In this document: piece by piece, positions 15,610 through 23,492 of the stretch
How positions within the stretch are numbered: position 1 is the first letter of the stretch
Layout of the letters: each line of letters opens with the position of its first letter
NCBI GenBank assembly: GCA_035063785.1
Contig: JAPSFS010000006.1
Location: 62,001-126,000, forward strand
Length of the DNA: 64,000 bases
Source: Comamonas_C sp026954015
Lineage (GTDB): Bacteria; Pseudomonadota; Gammaproteobacteria; Burkholderiales; Burkholderiaceae_C
Direction of reading: 5' to 3'
The notes under the pieces: generated by a model
What the model saw: only the letters and a program-made list of their open reading frames with translations
Told to the model about the DNA's origin: nothing
Database searches by the model: none
Made by a program: the position numbers and the translations under genes

Positions 15610-16737
15610 ATGATAGTGAGCCCCGTTACCGCCGACGCGCCGAACAAGCCGGTCCGGGTGCTGCATCTCGAAGATTCAGCGATAGACCACGAGCTCGCAC
15701 GCCTGGCGCTGCGCGCCGCGCCGCTGCCCTGCACGCTGCAGCAGGTGGATACGCTCGAAGAGATGGTCGGGCACCTGCAATCGGCGCACTACGACGTGGT
15801 GCTGGCCGACTACCGGCTGCGCGGCTTCACTGCCATCGACGCCTGGGAGCGCGCGCGGCAGCTGCCCGAGCACCCCCCGTTCGTGCTGCTGTCGGGCGCG
15901 ATCGGCGAGGCCGCGGCGGTGGACGCGATGCGCCTGGGGTTTGCCGATTACCTGCTCAAGGACGACATCGCGCGCCTGCCGCGCGTGATCCAGCGCGCGA
16001 TCGAAATGGCCGAGGCCCGGCGTGCGCGCGAGCAGGCGATTGCCGAGCTGGCCGCCTCCGAGCAGCGCCTGGCCGATCTGGCCGAGCACCTGCAGACCAT
16101 GATCGAGGAAGAGCGCGCGGCGATCGCGCGCGAGATCCACGACGAGGTGGGCGGCGCGATCACGGCGGCGCGCATCGATCTTGCGTGGATCGGCCGCCAC
16201 AGCACCGATACGGCGCTCGCAAGCCACGTCGCGAGCGCGGGCGACCTGCTGCACCAGGCGCTGGGGGCGAGCCAGCGCATCATGATGAACCTGCGCCCGC
16301 CGGTGCTCGACCAGGGGCTGGTGGCGGCGGTGCAGTGGCTGCTGCAGTCCTTCGAGCGGCGCACGCAGGTGGCCACGCGCCTGCGCGTGGCACGCGAGAC
16401 GGTCGCGCTCGTGCCGACGCTGCAGCTCGTCGCCTACCGCACCGCGCAGGAGGCGCTCACCAACATCCAGAAGCACGCGCTGGCGCGCAACGTCCGCGTC
16501 GAGCTGTCGGACCACGAGGGCGTGCTGACGCTGGAGGTGAGCGACGACGGCGTCGGCATCGCGCCCGAGGCGCTGGCCAAGCGCACCTCGTTCGGGCTGC
16601 GCGGGCTGCGCGAGCGCGCGCGCCGCGCCGGCGGCTGGCTTGACGTGAGCAGCCAGGTGGGGCGCGGCACCTCGGTCATCCTGTCGCTGCCGGTCGCGCC
16701 CGCGAACGCCACGCCTGTCGGACAATCGCGCCCATGA
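15610..16737 (+). CDS. Receiver domain-histidine kinase fusion (NarX/DegS-type HisKA_3 kinase)
   Basis: 375-residue cytoplasmic protein without membrane segments. Residues 15-130 form a receiver domain: acidic pair E21-D22, phospho-acceptor D67 in 'VVLADYRLRG', K117 in 'ADYLLKDD'. A coiled linker follows, then the dimerisation helix with H177 in 'AIAREIHDEVGGAITA', and a HATPase with 'AYRTAQEALTNIQKHA', 'SDDGVGI' and 'GLRGLRERARRAGG'. So it is a kinase with an N-terminal input receiver that could be phosphorylated by another kinase such as the divergent CheA-like protein. ATG 15610; the stop overlaps the response-regulator start (ATGA), marking that protein as its partner. Confidence 0.88.
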   Translation: MIVSPVTADAPNKPVRVLHLEDSAIDHELARLALRAAPLPCTLQQVDTLEEMVGHLQSAHYDVVLADYRLRGFTAIDAWERARQLPEHPPFVLLSGAIGEAAAVDAMRLGFADYLLKDDIARLPRVIQRAIEMAEARRAREQAIAELAASEQRLADLAEHLQTMIEEERAAIAREIHDEVGGAITAARIDLAWIGRHSTDTALASHVASAGDLLHQALGASQRIMMNLRPPVLDQGLVAAVQWLLQSFERRTQVATRLRVARETVALVPTLQLVAYRTAQEALTNIQKHALARNVRVELSDHEGVLTLEVSDDGVGIAPEALAKRTSFGLRGLRERARRAGGWLDVSSQVGRGTSVILSLPVAPANATPVGQSRP

Positions 16738-17363
16738 TCCACGTAGTGCTGTGCGACGACCACGCCATCCTGCGCCGCGGCATCCGCGACACGCTGGCCG
16801 AGTCGCCCGACATCGAGGTCACCGGCGAGGCGGGCAGCTATTCCGAGCTCAAGGAACTGCTGCGCCACGCGGCCTGCGACGTGCTGCTGCTCGACCTGAA
16901 CCTGCCGGGGCGCAGCGGCCTGGAGGTGCTCGCGAGCCTGCACGAGTCGCACCCGCAGATCAGGGTGCTGATCGTCTCGATGTACCCCGAGGACCAGTAC
17001 GCGCTGCGCGCGATCCGCGCCGGAGCGCACGGCTACGCCAACAAGGCGAGCGACCCGGTGCTGCTCATCCAGGCGGTGCACACGGTGATGCAGGGGCGCA
17101 AATACCTCACGCCCGAAGTGGCGCAACTGCTGGCCGACAGCGTGGCGCAACCCGAGCGCGAGCTGCCGCACGAAGCGCTCTCCGAACGCGAGCTGCAGAC
17201 GCTGGTGAAGATCGCCTCGGGCAAGCGCCTGTCGGACATCGCCGACGAGCTGATGCTCAGCCCCAAGACGGTGAGCGTCTACCGCGCGCGCGTGCTCGAC
17301 AAGCTGCACCTGACCAACAACGCCGAGCTCACGGTGTACGCGATCCGCAACCAGTTGGTATAA
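16734..17363 (+). CDS. NarL/FixJ-family response regulator
   Basis: 209-residue two-component transcription factor. The receiver spans 1-120 with D8-D9, phospho-acceptor D54 in 'LLLDLNLPGRSG' and 'VSMYPEDQYALRAIRAGAHGYANK'. The LuxR helix-turn-helix (about 145-205) reads 'LSERELQTLVKIASGKRLSDIADELMLSPKTVSVYRARVLDKL'-like (seen as adjacent pieces). It is translationally coupled to the receiver-kinase gene. Targets are unknown; proximity to the fliR end of the flagellar cluster is suggestive only. Confidence 0.93.
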   Translation: MIHVVLCDDHAILRRGIRDTLAESPDIEVTGEAGSYSELKELLRHAACDVLLLDLNLPGRSGLEVLASLHESHPQIRVLIVSMYPEDQYALRAIRAGAHGYANKASDPVLLIQAVHTVMQGRKYLTPEVAQLLADSVAQPERELPHEALSERELQTLVKIASGKRLSDIADELMLSPKTVSVYRARVLDKLHLTNNAELTVYAIRNQLV

Positions 17364-17430
17364 ACCATAGCGTCCAGCGCTTGTCTGTAAACGCTTTCCG
17401 AGCAATTTTTACCGGAAATACCCTGCCGTC
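17364..17430 (+). repeat. Interspersed repeat between the LuxR-type regulator and fliR
   Basis: Starts at the regulator stop codon: CATAGCGTCCAGCGCTTG, then TCTGTAAACGCTTTCC and AGCAATTTTTACCGG. It shares the CATAGCGTC opening with the copy at 58088 and the CAGCGCTTG core with others. It lies between convergent transcripts; an imperfect hairpin is possible, but no clear terminator is seen. Confidence 0.55.
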
Positions 17431-17460
17431 GGGCACAGGCAGCTACGGTAACGATGGTTT

Positions 17461-18228
17461 TCAGGGTACGAGGAACAGGTCGACGGACTGCTGCAACAGC
17501 GCCATCAGCGGCTGCTCCAGCATGGGCAGCGTCGCCGTGATGCCCAGCAGCCCGACGGTGATCGTCACCGGAAAGCCCACCGCGTAGATGTTGGTCTGCG
17601 GCGCCACGCGCGAGATGATGCCCATCGCGAGGTTGACGAACATCAGCAGCGCCACGAGCGGCAGCGCCATCCACAGCGCGCTCGAAAAGATGCCGGCCCC
17701 CAGGTCGTGCAGCCGCATCTGGCGCACCGCCTGCAGAAAGTTGCCATCGACCGGGAACGCCTGAAAACTCTGCAGCGCCGCCATCAGCACCATGAGGTGG
17801 CCGTTGACGACGACGAACAGCAGCAGCGCGATGTTGCTGTAAAACCCCGTGAGCGCGCCGCGCTGCGCGTTGCTCGCCGGGTCGAAGAACGATGCGTAGT
17901 TCAGGCCCATCTGCAGGCCGATCACCTCGCCCGCGAGCTCGATCGCGATGAACACGAGCCGCACCGCGAAACCGATGGCCAGCCCCACGCCCACCTGCTG
18001 CACGATCGCACCCCAGGCCGCGCTGGAATCCATCGCGACCACCGGCTGCGCTGGCAGCACCGCCTGCGCGCACACCGCCACGAGGAACGCGAGCGCCACC
18101 TTGATGCGCACGGGGATCGCGCGCATCGAGAAGATGGGCGCGGCGGTGAACATCGCGAGCACGCGCAGGAAGGGCCAGAGCAGCGGCGAGACCCACGCCA
18201 TGAGCTGCGCCTCGTTGAACGTGAGCAT
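17461..18228 (-). CDS. fliR: Flagellar export gate protein FliR
   Basis: 255-residue inner-membrane protein of the flagellar type III export gate (FliP5-FliQ4-FliR1). Conserved regions are 'FLRVLAMFTAAPIFSMRAIPVRIKVALAF' near the N-terminus, 'LAIGFAVRLVFIAIELAGEVIGLQMGL', 'FDPASNAQ', and 'ALPLVALLMFVNLAMGIISRVAPQTNIYAVGFPV', viewed in overlapping pieces. Length is normal. It is the last gene of the minus-strand fli block, 6 bp after fliQ. Confidence 0.96.
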   Translation of the reverse strand: MLTFNEAQLMAWVSPLLWPFLRVLAMFTAAPIFSMRAIPVRIKVALAFLVAVCAQAVLPAQPVVAMDSSAAWGAIVQQVGVGLAIGFAVRLVFIAIELAGEVIGLQMGLNYASFFDPASNAQRGALTGFYSNIALLLFVVVNGHLMVLMAALQSFQAFPVDGNFLQAVRQMRLHDLGAGIFSSALWMALPLVALLMFVNLAMGIISRVAPQTNIYAVGFPVTITVGLLGITATLPMLEQPLMALLQQSVDLFLVP

Positions 18229-18234
18229 GGCCCG

Positions 18235-18504
18235 CTACCCGATGGCGCCGGGTATCGCCTCGATCGTGCGGCGCAGGTAGTCCACCAGCGTCGTCACCAT
18301 CCACGGACCAGCGACCGCGAACACGATCACCGCGGCCACGAGCTTGGGCACGAACGACAGCGTCGCCTCGTGCACCTGCGTGATCGCCTGGAAGATGCTG
18401 ACCACCAGCCCCACGACCATCACCGCGCCGAGCGCGGGCAGCGCGATCATGAGCAGCAGCATCAGCGCCTCGTGACCGAAGGTGAGCACGTATTGCGCCG
18501 TCAT
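18235..18504 (-). CDS. fliQ: Flagellar export gate protein FliQ
   Basis: 89-residue protein with two membrane helices. 'FGHEALMLLLMIALPAL' and 'GLVVSIFQAITQVHEATLSFVPKLVAA' carry the conserved 'S-x-x-QA-x-TQ-x-x-E-x-TL-x-x-x-PK' core of FliQ/SctS, followed by 'GPWMVTTLVDYLR'. It packs around FliP/FliR in the export gate. Located between fliP (16-bp gap) and fliR (6-bp gap). Confidence 0.96.
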   Translation of the reverse strand: MTAQYVLTFGHEALMLLLMIALPALGAVMVVGLVVSIFQAITQVHEATLSFVPKLVAAVIVFAVAGPWMVTTLVDYLRRTIEAIPGAIG

Positions 18505-18520
18505 TGCCTCGCCTCATTTT

Positions 18521-19279
18521 TCATGTTGCAAAGCTCGCGGCGAGCGAGCCCATCAAGAGGTTCCAGCCGTCGGCCAGCACGAACAGCATGAGCTTGAACG
18601 GCAGCGCGACGAGCACCGGCGAGAGCATCATCATCCCGAGCGACATCAGCACGCTGGCGACCACCATGTCGATGATGAGGAACGGAATGAAGACCATGAA
18701 CGCGATCTGGAACGCCGACTTGAGCTCGCTCGTGACGAAGGCCGGCACCAGCACGCGCAGCGGCGCGGTCTCGGCACCCACCTCGGCAGGCAGCTTCGCC
18801 AGGCGCGCGAAGAGCGCGAAGTCGCTCTGACGCGTCTGCTTGAGCATGAAGTCGCGCATGGGCGCCTCGGCCCGGGGCAGCGCCTGCTCGAAGTTCAGCG
18901 TGTTCTGCGTGTAGGGTACGTAGGCGTCCTGGTACACCTTGTCCAGCGTCGGCCCCATCACGAACAGCGTGAGGAACAGCGACAGGCCGATGACCACCAT
19001 GTTGGGCGGCGCCGCCTGCGTGCCGAGCGCCTGGCGCAGCAGCGAGAGCACGATGACGATGCGCGTGAAGCTCGTCATCAGGAGCAGCACCGCGGGCAGG
19101 AACGACAGCGCGGTGAAGAACAGCAGCGTCTGGACCGGCACTGAATAGCTGTTGCCACCCGGCCCCGAGCCGATCACGATGGGCAGCGTGCCCGCGGCGT
19201 CCTGCGCCAGGGCTGCGGCGGGCACGAGCGCGAGCAGCACGGCGGCCACGCGCAGGCAGCGTCTGCCGGTATCAGTCAT
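18521..19279 (-). CDS. fliP: Flagellar export gate protein FliP
   Basis: 252-residue gate protein with a cleavable signal peptide (1-25, 'VAAVLLALVPAAALAQ'). Signature stretches are 'LLMTSFTRIVIVLSLLRQALG', 'LFLTLFVMGPTLDKVYQDAY', 'LVPAFVTSELKSAFQIAF' and 'DMVVASVLMSLGMMMLSPVL'. Forms a pentamer in the core of the export channel. The start overlaps the fliO end by 8 bp. Confidence 0.97.
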   Translation of the reverse strand: MTDTGRRCLRVAAVLLALVPAAALAQDAAGTLPIVIGSGPGGNSYSVPVQTLLFFTALSFLPAVLLLMTSFTRIVIVLSLLRQALGTQAAPPNMVVIGLSLFLTLFVMGPTLDKVYQDAYVPYTQNTLNFEQALPRAEAPMRDFMLKQTRQSDFALFARLAKLPAEVGAETAPLRVLVPAFVTSELKSAFQIAFMVFIPFLIIDMVVASVLMSLGMMMLSPVLVALPFKLMLFVLADGWNLLMGSLAASFAT

Positions 19280-19604
19280 GGCCGGACGCCGTGTGCGCGG
19301 CGGCTACTTCGTCGGCAAACGACGCACCCGCGAGCACGTGCAGGCAGCTCACCTGCTGCGCGGTCACGCCCAGCACCAGCACCACGCGCTGCGCGCTCGT
19401 GCCGGTCTCGACGGTGACGACGCGCTGCTGCGGGCCGACGGCAACGCTGGCGAGCACGCGAGAGCCCGCACCCGCCGCGCGCGGCACGCCGGAGCGCTGG
19501 TGCTGCCAGCGCCGCACGAGCCACGGCAGCGCGGCGATCACCACGACGAAGAGGACCACCCAGGCGAGCGACTGGGTGAAGCCCGTGCTAGCCGCGGCTG
19601 ACAC
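19272..19604 (-). CDS. fliO: Flagellar biosynthesis protein FliO
   Basis: 110-residue membrane protein with one N-terminal helix ('SLAWVVLFVVVIAALPWLVRRW') and a cytoplasmic tail 'SRVLASVAVGPQQRVVTVETG.....VLVLGVTAQQVSCLHVL', the pattern of FliO, which scaffolds FliP5-FliR assembly. The family is poorly conserved; position between fliN and fliP, overlapping both (17 and 8 bp), makes the call firm. Confidence 0.9.
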   Translation of the reverse strand: MSAAASTGFTQSLAWVVLFVVVIAALPWLVRRWQHQRSGVPRAAGAGSRVLASVAVGPQQRVVTVETGTSAQRVVLVLGVTAQQVSCLHVLAGASFADEVAAAHTASGHD

Positions 19605-20031
19605 GGCGCAGCCGCTCCGAAGGCGTGACCACGTCGGTCAGGCGGATGCCGAACTTCTCGTTCACCACCACCACCTCGCCCTGCGCGATGAGGTAGCCAT
19701 TGACGAGCACATCCATCGGCTCGCCCGCGAGCGCGTCGAGTTCAACCACCGAGCCCTGCGCGAGCTGCAGGATGTACTTGATCGGCACCTTGGTGCGCCC
19801 GAGCTCGACCGAGAGCTGCACCGGGATGTCGAGCACCATGTTGATGTCGTGCACCGACGGATCGCCCGCCACCGCAGGCGCGGGGCCTCCCGACAACGGT
19901 CCACCCTGCTCGGCGTCGTGCGTGGTGTCACCCGCCACCTTCTGCTCGTGCAGCGCCTCGGCCCAGTCGGAAAAATTGTCGTCCGCGCCCGGGGCGTCGA
20001 CATGCGGATTGGAGTTGGTATCAGTAGCCAT
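19588..20031 (-). CDS. fliN: Flagellar motor switch protein FliN
   Basis: 147-residue C-ring protein. After a variable acidic N-terminal third, the SpoA/SURF1-like domain reads 'DIPVQLSVELGRTKVPIKYILQLAQGSVVELD', 'EPMDVLVNGYLIAQGEVVVVNEKFGIRLTDVV' (adjacent pieces). Binds CheY-P and the export ATPase complex via FliH. I chose ATG 20031 ('MATDTN'); ATG 20037 adds two residues. The start overlaps the fliM end by 11 bp, and upstream frame extension to 20229 is a shadow of fliM. Confidence 0.95.
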   Translation of the reverse strand: MATDTNSNPHVDAPGADDNFSDWAEALHEQKVAGDTTHDAEQGGPLSGGPAPAVAGDPSVHDINMVLDIPVQLSVELGRTKVPIKYILQLAQGSVVELDALAGEPMDVLVNGYLIAQGEVVVVNEKFGIRLTDVVTPSERLRRVSRG

Positions 20032-21025
20032 GGTCATGTCCCGTCCTGCCTGCGTCGCCGGAGTGCAGGCGTTTTTCGATGCGGATCGCATATTTGGCGT
20101 TGTGCGTGCCGTACTGGCACTCGAACAGCTCGATGCCGCCCACCGATGCGCGGATATGCGGCTGGCGTTCGAGTTCGATGAAATCGCCCGGGCGCATCGC
20201 GAGCAACTGCTCCACGGTCGCGTCGGCACGCGCCAGCTCAGCCACCAGCGTCACCTCGGCGGCCTGCACCTCGCGCGAGAGCACCTTCACCCAGCGCCGG
20301 TCGACCTCGATCGCATCCCCCTGCAGGCTCGAATAGAGCACGTCGCGGATCGGCTCCAGCGTCGCGTACGGCATGCAGATGTGGATCGCCCCGGCGAGGT
20401 CGCCGATCTCCAGGTGAAACGCCGTGGAGACGATGATCTCGCTCGGCGTGGCGATGTTGGCGAACTGCGGCTGCATCTCGGAACGCTGGTACACCAGCTC
20501 CATCGGGTAGATGCCCTGCCACGCCTGCTTGTATTCGGTGGTGATCACCTGCACGAGCCGCTCGATCACGCGTTGCTCGGTGGCGGAAAAATCGCGCCCC
20601 TCGATGCGCGTCTGGTACTTGCCCGCACCCCCGTAGAGCGTGTCGATGATGCCGAACACGAGCGAGGGGTCGCACACGACCAGGCCGCTGCCGCGCAAGG
20701 GGCGGATCGATACCAGGTTGAAATTGGTCGGCACGACGATTTCGCGCAGGAAGGCGTTATAGCGCTGCACCGACACCGTGCCCACCGAAATCTCGGGGCT
20801 GCGGCGGATGAAGTTGAACAGGCCCACGCGCAGGTTGCGCGCGAAGCGCTCGTTGACGATCTCCATCGTGGGCATGCGCCCACGCACGATGCGCTCCTGG
20901 CTGGAGAGGTCGTAGTCGCGCACCGCGTGGGCTTCGACCGCTTCCTCAACCGTCTTCTGGCTTTCCCCGGTCACGCCCTCGAGCAGCGCGTCGACCTCTT
21001 CCTGGGACAAGAACGAATCGCTCAT
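20021..21025 (-). CDS. fliM: Flagellar motor switch protein FliM
   Basis: 334-residue C-ring protein. The N-terminal CheY-binding peptide 'DSFLSQEEVDALLEGV' is intact. 'YDLSSQERIVRGRMPTMEIVNERFAR' and 'LRGSGLVVCDPSLVFGIIDTLYGG' mark the middle domain, and 'VTLVAELARADATVEQLLAMRPGDFIEL' the C-terminal SpoA domain. Normal length. Downstream of fliL by 9 bp and overlapping fliN. Confidence 0.97.
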   Translation of the reverse strand: MSDSFLSQEEVDALLEGVTGESQKTVEEAVEAHAVRDYDLSSQERIVRGRMPTMEIVNERFARNLRVGLFNFIRRSPEISVGTVSVQRYNAFLREIVVPTNFNLVSIRPLRGSGLVVCDPSLVFGIIDTLYGGAGKYQTRIEGRDFSATEQRVIERLVQVITTEYKQAWQGIYPMELVYQRSEMQPQFANIATPSEIIVSTAFHLEIGDLAGAIHICMPYATLEPIRDVLYSSLQGDAIEVDRRWVKVLSREVQAAEVTLVAELARADATVEQLLAMRPGDFIELERQPHIRASVGGIELFECQYGTHNAKYAIRIEKRLHSGDAGRTGHDHGY

Positions 21026-21034
21026 GCTGCGGCT

Positions 21035-21580
21035 CTACTGGACGATGAAACTCGAAAACAGCACGGCGTGGACCGGGCTCTGGTCAGCCGATGCGCCCGC
21101 CCTGGACGGCTGGCCGAGCGCGCCGAGCACCTCCTCGCGCACATCCCGCGCGAGCCTGTCCTTGCCTTCACGGCTGAGCAGCTCGCTCGTGGTGCGCTGT
21201 GAAAGCAGCAGCAGCACGCTGCTGCGGATATGCGGCATGTAGGCCTTCACGGTCTCGGCCACCTTGGCGTCGGCCAGTTCCAGCGTGATGCCCACCTGCG
21301 CATAGCGGTCGCCGCCGGTATCGGCGAGGTTCACGACGAGGTTTTCCATCGGCAGGAACGCGGGCGGCGTGCGGGGCGCGACGCTCGTCTGCTCGATGCC
21401 GTCATCGTCCAGGCTCAAGCTGCGCTGCCTGGCGATCCACCAGAGCGTGCCGGCAGCCGCCAGCGCCACGGCAAGCACCAGCGCGCCCACGATGATGAGC
21501 CACTTCTTTTTCCGGCTGGGTGCGGGGATGGGAGCGGTAGCTGCAGTGACTTCAGGCACATCCGGGCTTTCTCGCGCCAC
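21035..21580 (-). CDS. fliL: Flagellar basal body-associated protein FliL
   Basis: 181-residue single-pass membrane protein that surrounds or stabilises the stator in known systems. A basic 'SRKKK' precedes the helix 'WLIIVGALVLAVALAAAGTLWW' (~27-48), then periplasmic 'FLPMENLVVNLAD', 'RYAQVGITLEL' and 'PHIRSSVLLLLSQRTTSELLSREGKDRLARDV', ending 'VLFSSFIVQ'. The start is GTG 21580, as an in-frame stop lies seven codons upstream and no ATG fits. Starts the downstream fliLMNOPQR block, 127 bp after fliK. Confidence 0.95.
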   Translation of the reverse strand: MARESPDVPEVTAATAPIPAPSRKKKWLIIVGALVLAVALAAAGTLWWIARQRSLSLDDDGIEQTSVAPRTPPAFLPMENLVVNLADTGGDRYAQVGITLELADAKVAETVKAYMPHIRSSVLLLLSQRTTSELLSREGKDRLARDVREEVLGALGQPSRAGASADQSPVHAVLFSSFIVQ

Positions 21581-21640
21581 GAGGGCGTCGTGGATTCAAG
21601 TGTTCGCCAACGGGTACACGCCGCCTGCGAACCGATACCG

Positions 21641-21649
21641 GATTATTGA
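21641..21649 (-). promoter_or_regulatory. TCAATAATC box upstream of fliL
   Basis: On the coding strand the sequence TCAATAATC lies 61 bp upstream of the fliL start. The same nonamer is 54 bp upstream of fliF (28404-28412), and CATAATCG is 67 bp upstream of flgB. It may be a -10-like element or an activator half-site; low confidence. Confidence 0.3.
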
Positions 21650-21707
21650 AATTTCGCGGCGCACCAATCGCCAGAACAGCGGCGCGAAAAGGGCGCAGCC
21701 TGCGCCG

Positions 21708-23000
21708 TCAGACGAACACGTCGAGCGCGCGCGTGCGGCCACCGCGCCCAGCAGGGCTGGCCGGTGCGGCTGGCACTTCGACACGGGCGACACCCCGCCG
21801 AGTGCCCTCTCCCTCTGCAGGCGCGTTACCGCCATCCCCCGTGTTCGCCCCAAGATGGCCCTGGTGCTGCGCCGAGACGCCGACGTTCACGCCGGCCAGC
21901 TCCAGGCCCTGTTCGCGCAGCATCGAGCGCAGGTCGTCGATGCCGGCGTCGAACGCGCGCCGCGCCTCGGCGTGGTCGCTGAGGAAGGTGATCTTCGCGG
22001 CGTCCCCCGTCAGCGTGAGGTGCACCCGCACCGCCTCGCCGTCGTGGTCGAGCGTCAGCTCGGCGCGCTGCGTCTTCTGGTGCACCCAGAACGCCACCTG
22101 TTCGCTGAGCTGCTCCATGAAGCTCTGGCCCGCGGGCGCACCCTGCGCGAGCGGGGCGCTCGCCTCGGCGCCGTGCGCGGCCCACGGCGCGCGCGGCTGA
22201 TGCACACCGGCATCGCCCGCAACGACCGCACCGCCCCCGCCGGCAGTCTGCGCGGGTGGCGCGCCACGCGAACGCACCGATGCCGCATCCGCCAGCGCCT
22301 GCACGAGCGACAAAGGCGCGGCCGCCACAGCCGGCGCAGGGCCAGAAGACAGCTCTCCCCGCACCGCCGCACGTCCACCCTCGCCCGCCACGTCGGCCGT
22401 CTGCGCCACGGGTGCGAACGGCACCGCAGCGCCACCGGTGGCAGCGTTTGCGCCCTGGCGCACGCTGGTCCCCGCACCCGGCGCGTCCCCCGTCCCGGCG
22501 GCCGCCATCGCGGCCGGCGCCGCACGACCGGCACCCGCGTGCAAACGTGCCGCCGCTGCACCCGCAGCCCGCGCCCCCACGCGACCTGCCTGTGGCGGCG
22601 CAGTGCCATCGATCCGTGCGGTCTCTGCAACCATGGAATTGGCCTGTATCCCTTGTCCATCCAGCGCAGGCAGCACCTGATTCAGGAGCAAACCCAGATG
22701 CGCAGCAAGGCCGGTCACATCATGCTCGTCGTTGTCTGGTGGCCGGGATGCGTCGCAGATCTCGCCTTCGCCCGGTGCCACGCCATCCACCGCATCGAGC
22801 ACGGCAGGCTGTGGTACGAGCGCCTCCTGCGCCGGACCGGGTACCGGCAACGCTCCGTCGTCTCCAAGTGTGGCCAGCAACAGCGCAAAGCCGCGCGGCG
22901 CGCGCGGGGTGGCCTGGTCGTCGGCAGCACCGGGCCTGCCTGTGCCGGCCGCGGTCGGCTGGGCGGGGCGTTCCGGCGGTGTCGCGCGGGTGGTTTCCAT
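21708..23000 (-). CDS. fliK: Flagellar hook-length control protein FliK
   Basis: 430-residue secreted molecular ruler that also switches export specificity through FlhB. The first ~310 residues are low-complexity, Ala/Pro/Gly-rich and unaligned, as usual for FliK. The C-terminal Flg_hook domain is recognisable: 'FMEQLSEQVAFWVHQKTQRAELTLDHDGEAVRVHLTLTGDAAKITFLSDHAEARRAF' (in pieces), then 'LRSMLREQGLELAGVNVGV'. Three bp separate it from fliJ. Position and C-terminal domain make the call secure despite the variable N-terminus. Confidence 0.9.
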   Translation of the reverse strand: METTRATPPERPAQPTAAGTGRPGAADDQATPRAPRGFALLLATLGDDGALPVPGPAQEALVPQPAVLDAVDGVAPGEGEICDASRPPDNDEHDVTGLAAHLGLLLNQVLPALDGQGIQANSMVAETARIDGTAPPQAGRVGARAAGAAAARLHAGAGRAAPAAMAAAGTGDAPGAGTSVRQGANAATGGAAVPFAPVAQTADVAGEGGRAAVRGELSSGPAPAVAAAPLSLVQALADAASVRSRGAPPAQTAGGGGAVVAGDAGVHQPRAPWAAHGAEASAPLAQGAPAGQSFMEQLSEQVAFWVHQKTQRAELTLDHDGEAVRVHLTLTGDAAKITFLSDHAEARRAFDAGIDDLRSMLREQGLELAGVNVGVSAQHQGHLGANTGDGGNAPAEGEGTRRGVARVEVPAAPASPAGRGGRTRALDVFV

Positions 23001-23003
23001 GAC

Positions 23004-23477
23004 TCAAATCCCCTGGGTCAGTTGCCTGCCGGTGCCACGCCCCGCGCGTCCGTGCCGCTGCATCGCAAGTTCATCGGTTTCCTTCTGCTCGCGGCGCTGC
23101 GCCTGCTGGGCCTGCTCGCGCTGGCGGCGCTGCAGCACGTGGCGCAGGCTGGCGACGCGCGCCTCGGCCTGGGCCAGCGCCTGCGCGGCGCGCTGCACCC
23201 GCGCGAGCTGCTCCTGAACCACGGTGCGCTGCAGCGTCACCGTCTGCTCCAGCCGCTGCAGAAACTGCGTCTGGTGGCGCAGCACCTCGGGCAGCAGCAC
23301 GGCGTCGGGTCGCGCGCCCCAGCGCTGGCGCGTCTCCTGTGCGTAGCCGGTGAGCTGCGCGAGCTGGTCCTGCGCAAGGCGGCACTGGTGGCGCACCTGC
23401 AGCACGAGCGCACGCGCGCCGTCGCGCTGCTGCTGCGCCAGATCGATCGCCACCTCGAATGCATGCAGGCTCGCCAT
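23004..23477 (-). CDS. fliJ: Flagellar export chaperone/stalk protein FliJ
   Basis: 157-residue coiled-coil protein, rich in Gln, Ala and Arg with heptad spacing from about 5 to 130 ('AIDLAQQQRDGA', 'QLTGYAQETRQRW', 'LEQTVTLQRTVVQEQLARVQRA'). FliJ is the central stalk of the FliI ATPase ring and cycles chaperones to the gate. Sequence conservation is low; the call rests on length, coiled coil and location between fliI (15-bp gap) and fliK. Confidence 0.88.
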   Translation of the reverse strand: MASLHAFEVAIDLAQQQRDGARALVLQVRHQCRLAQDQLAQLTGYAQETRQRWGARPDAVLLPEVLRHQTQFLQRLEQTVTLQRTVVQEQLARVQRAAQALAQAEARVASLRHVLQRRQREQAQQAQRREQKETDELAMQRHGRAGRGTGRQLTQGI

Positions 23478-23492
23478 GGTGCTTGCGCCGCG

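Noticed and set aside
17410..17455. Weak inverted repeat (CTGCC/GGCAG) as a bidirectional terminator between the LuxR-type gene and fliR
   Set aside because: Only 5 bp of stem and no good T-run on either strand.
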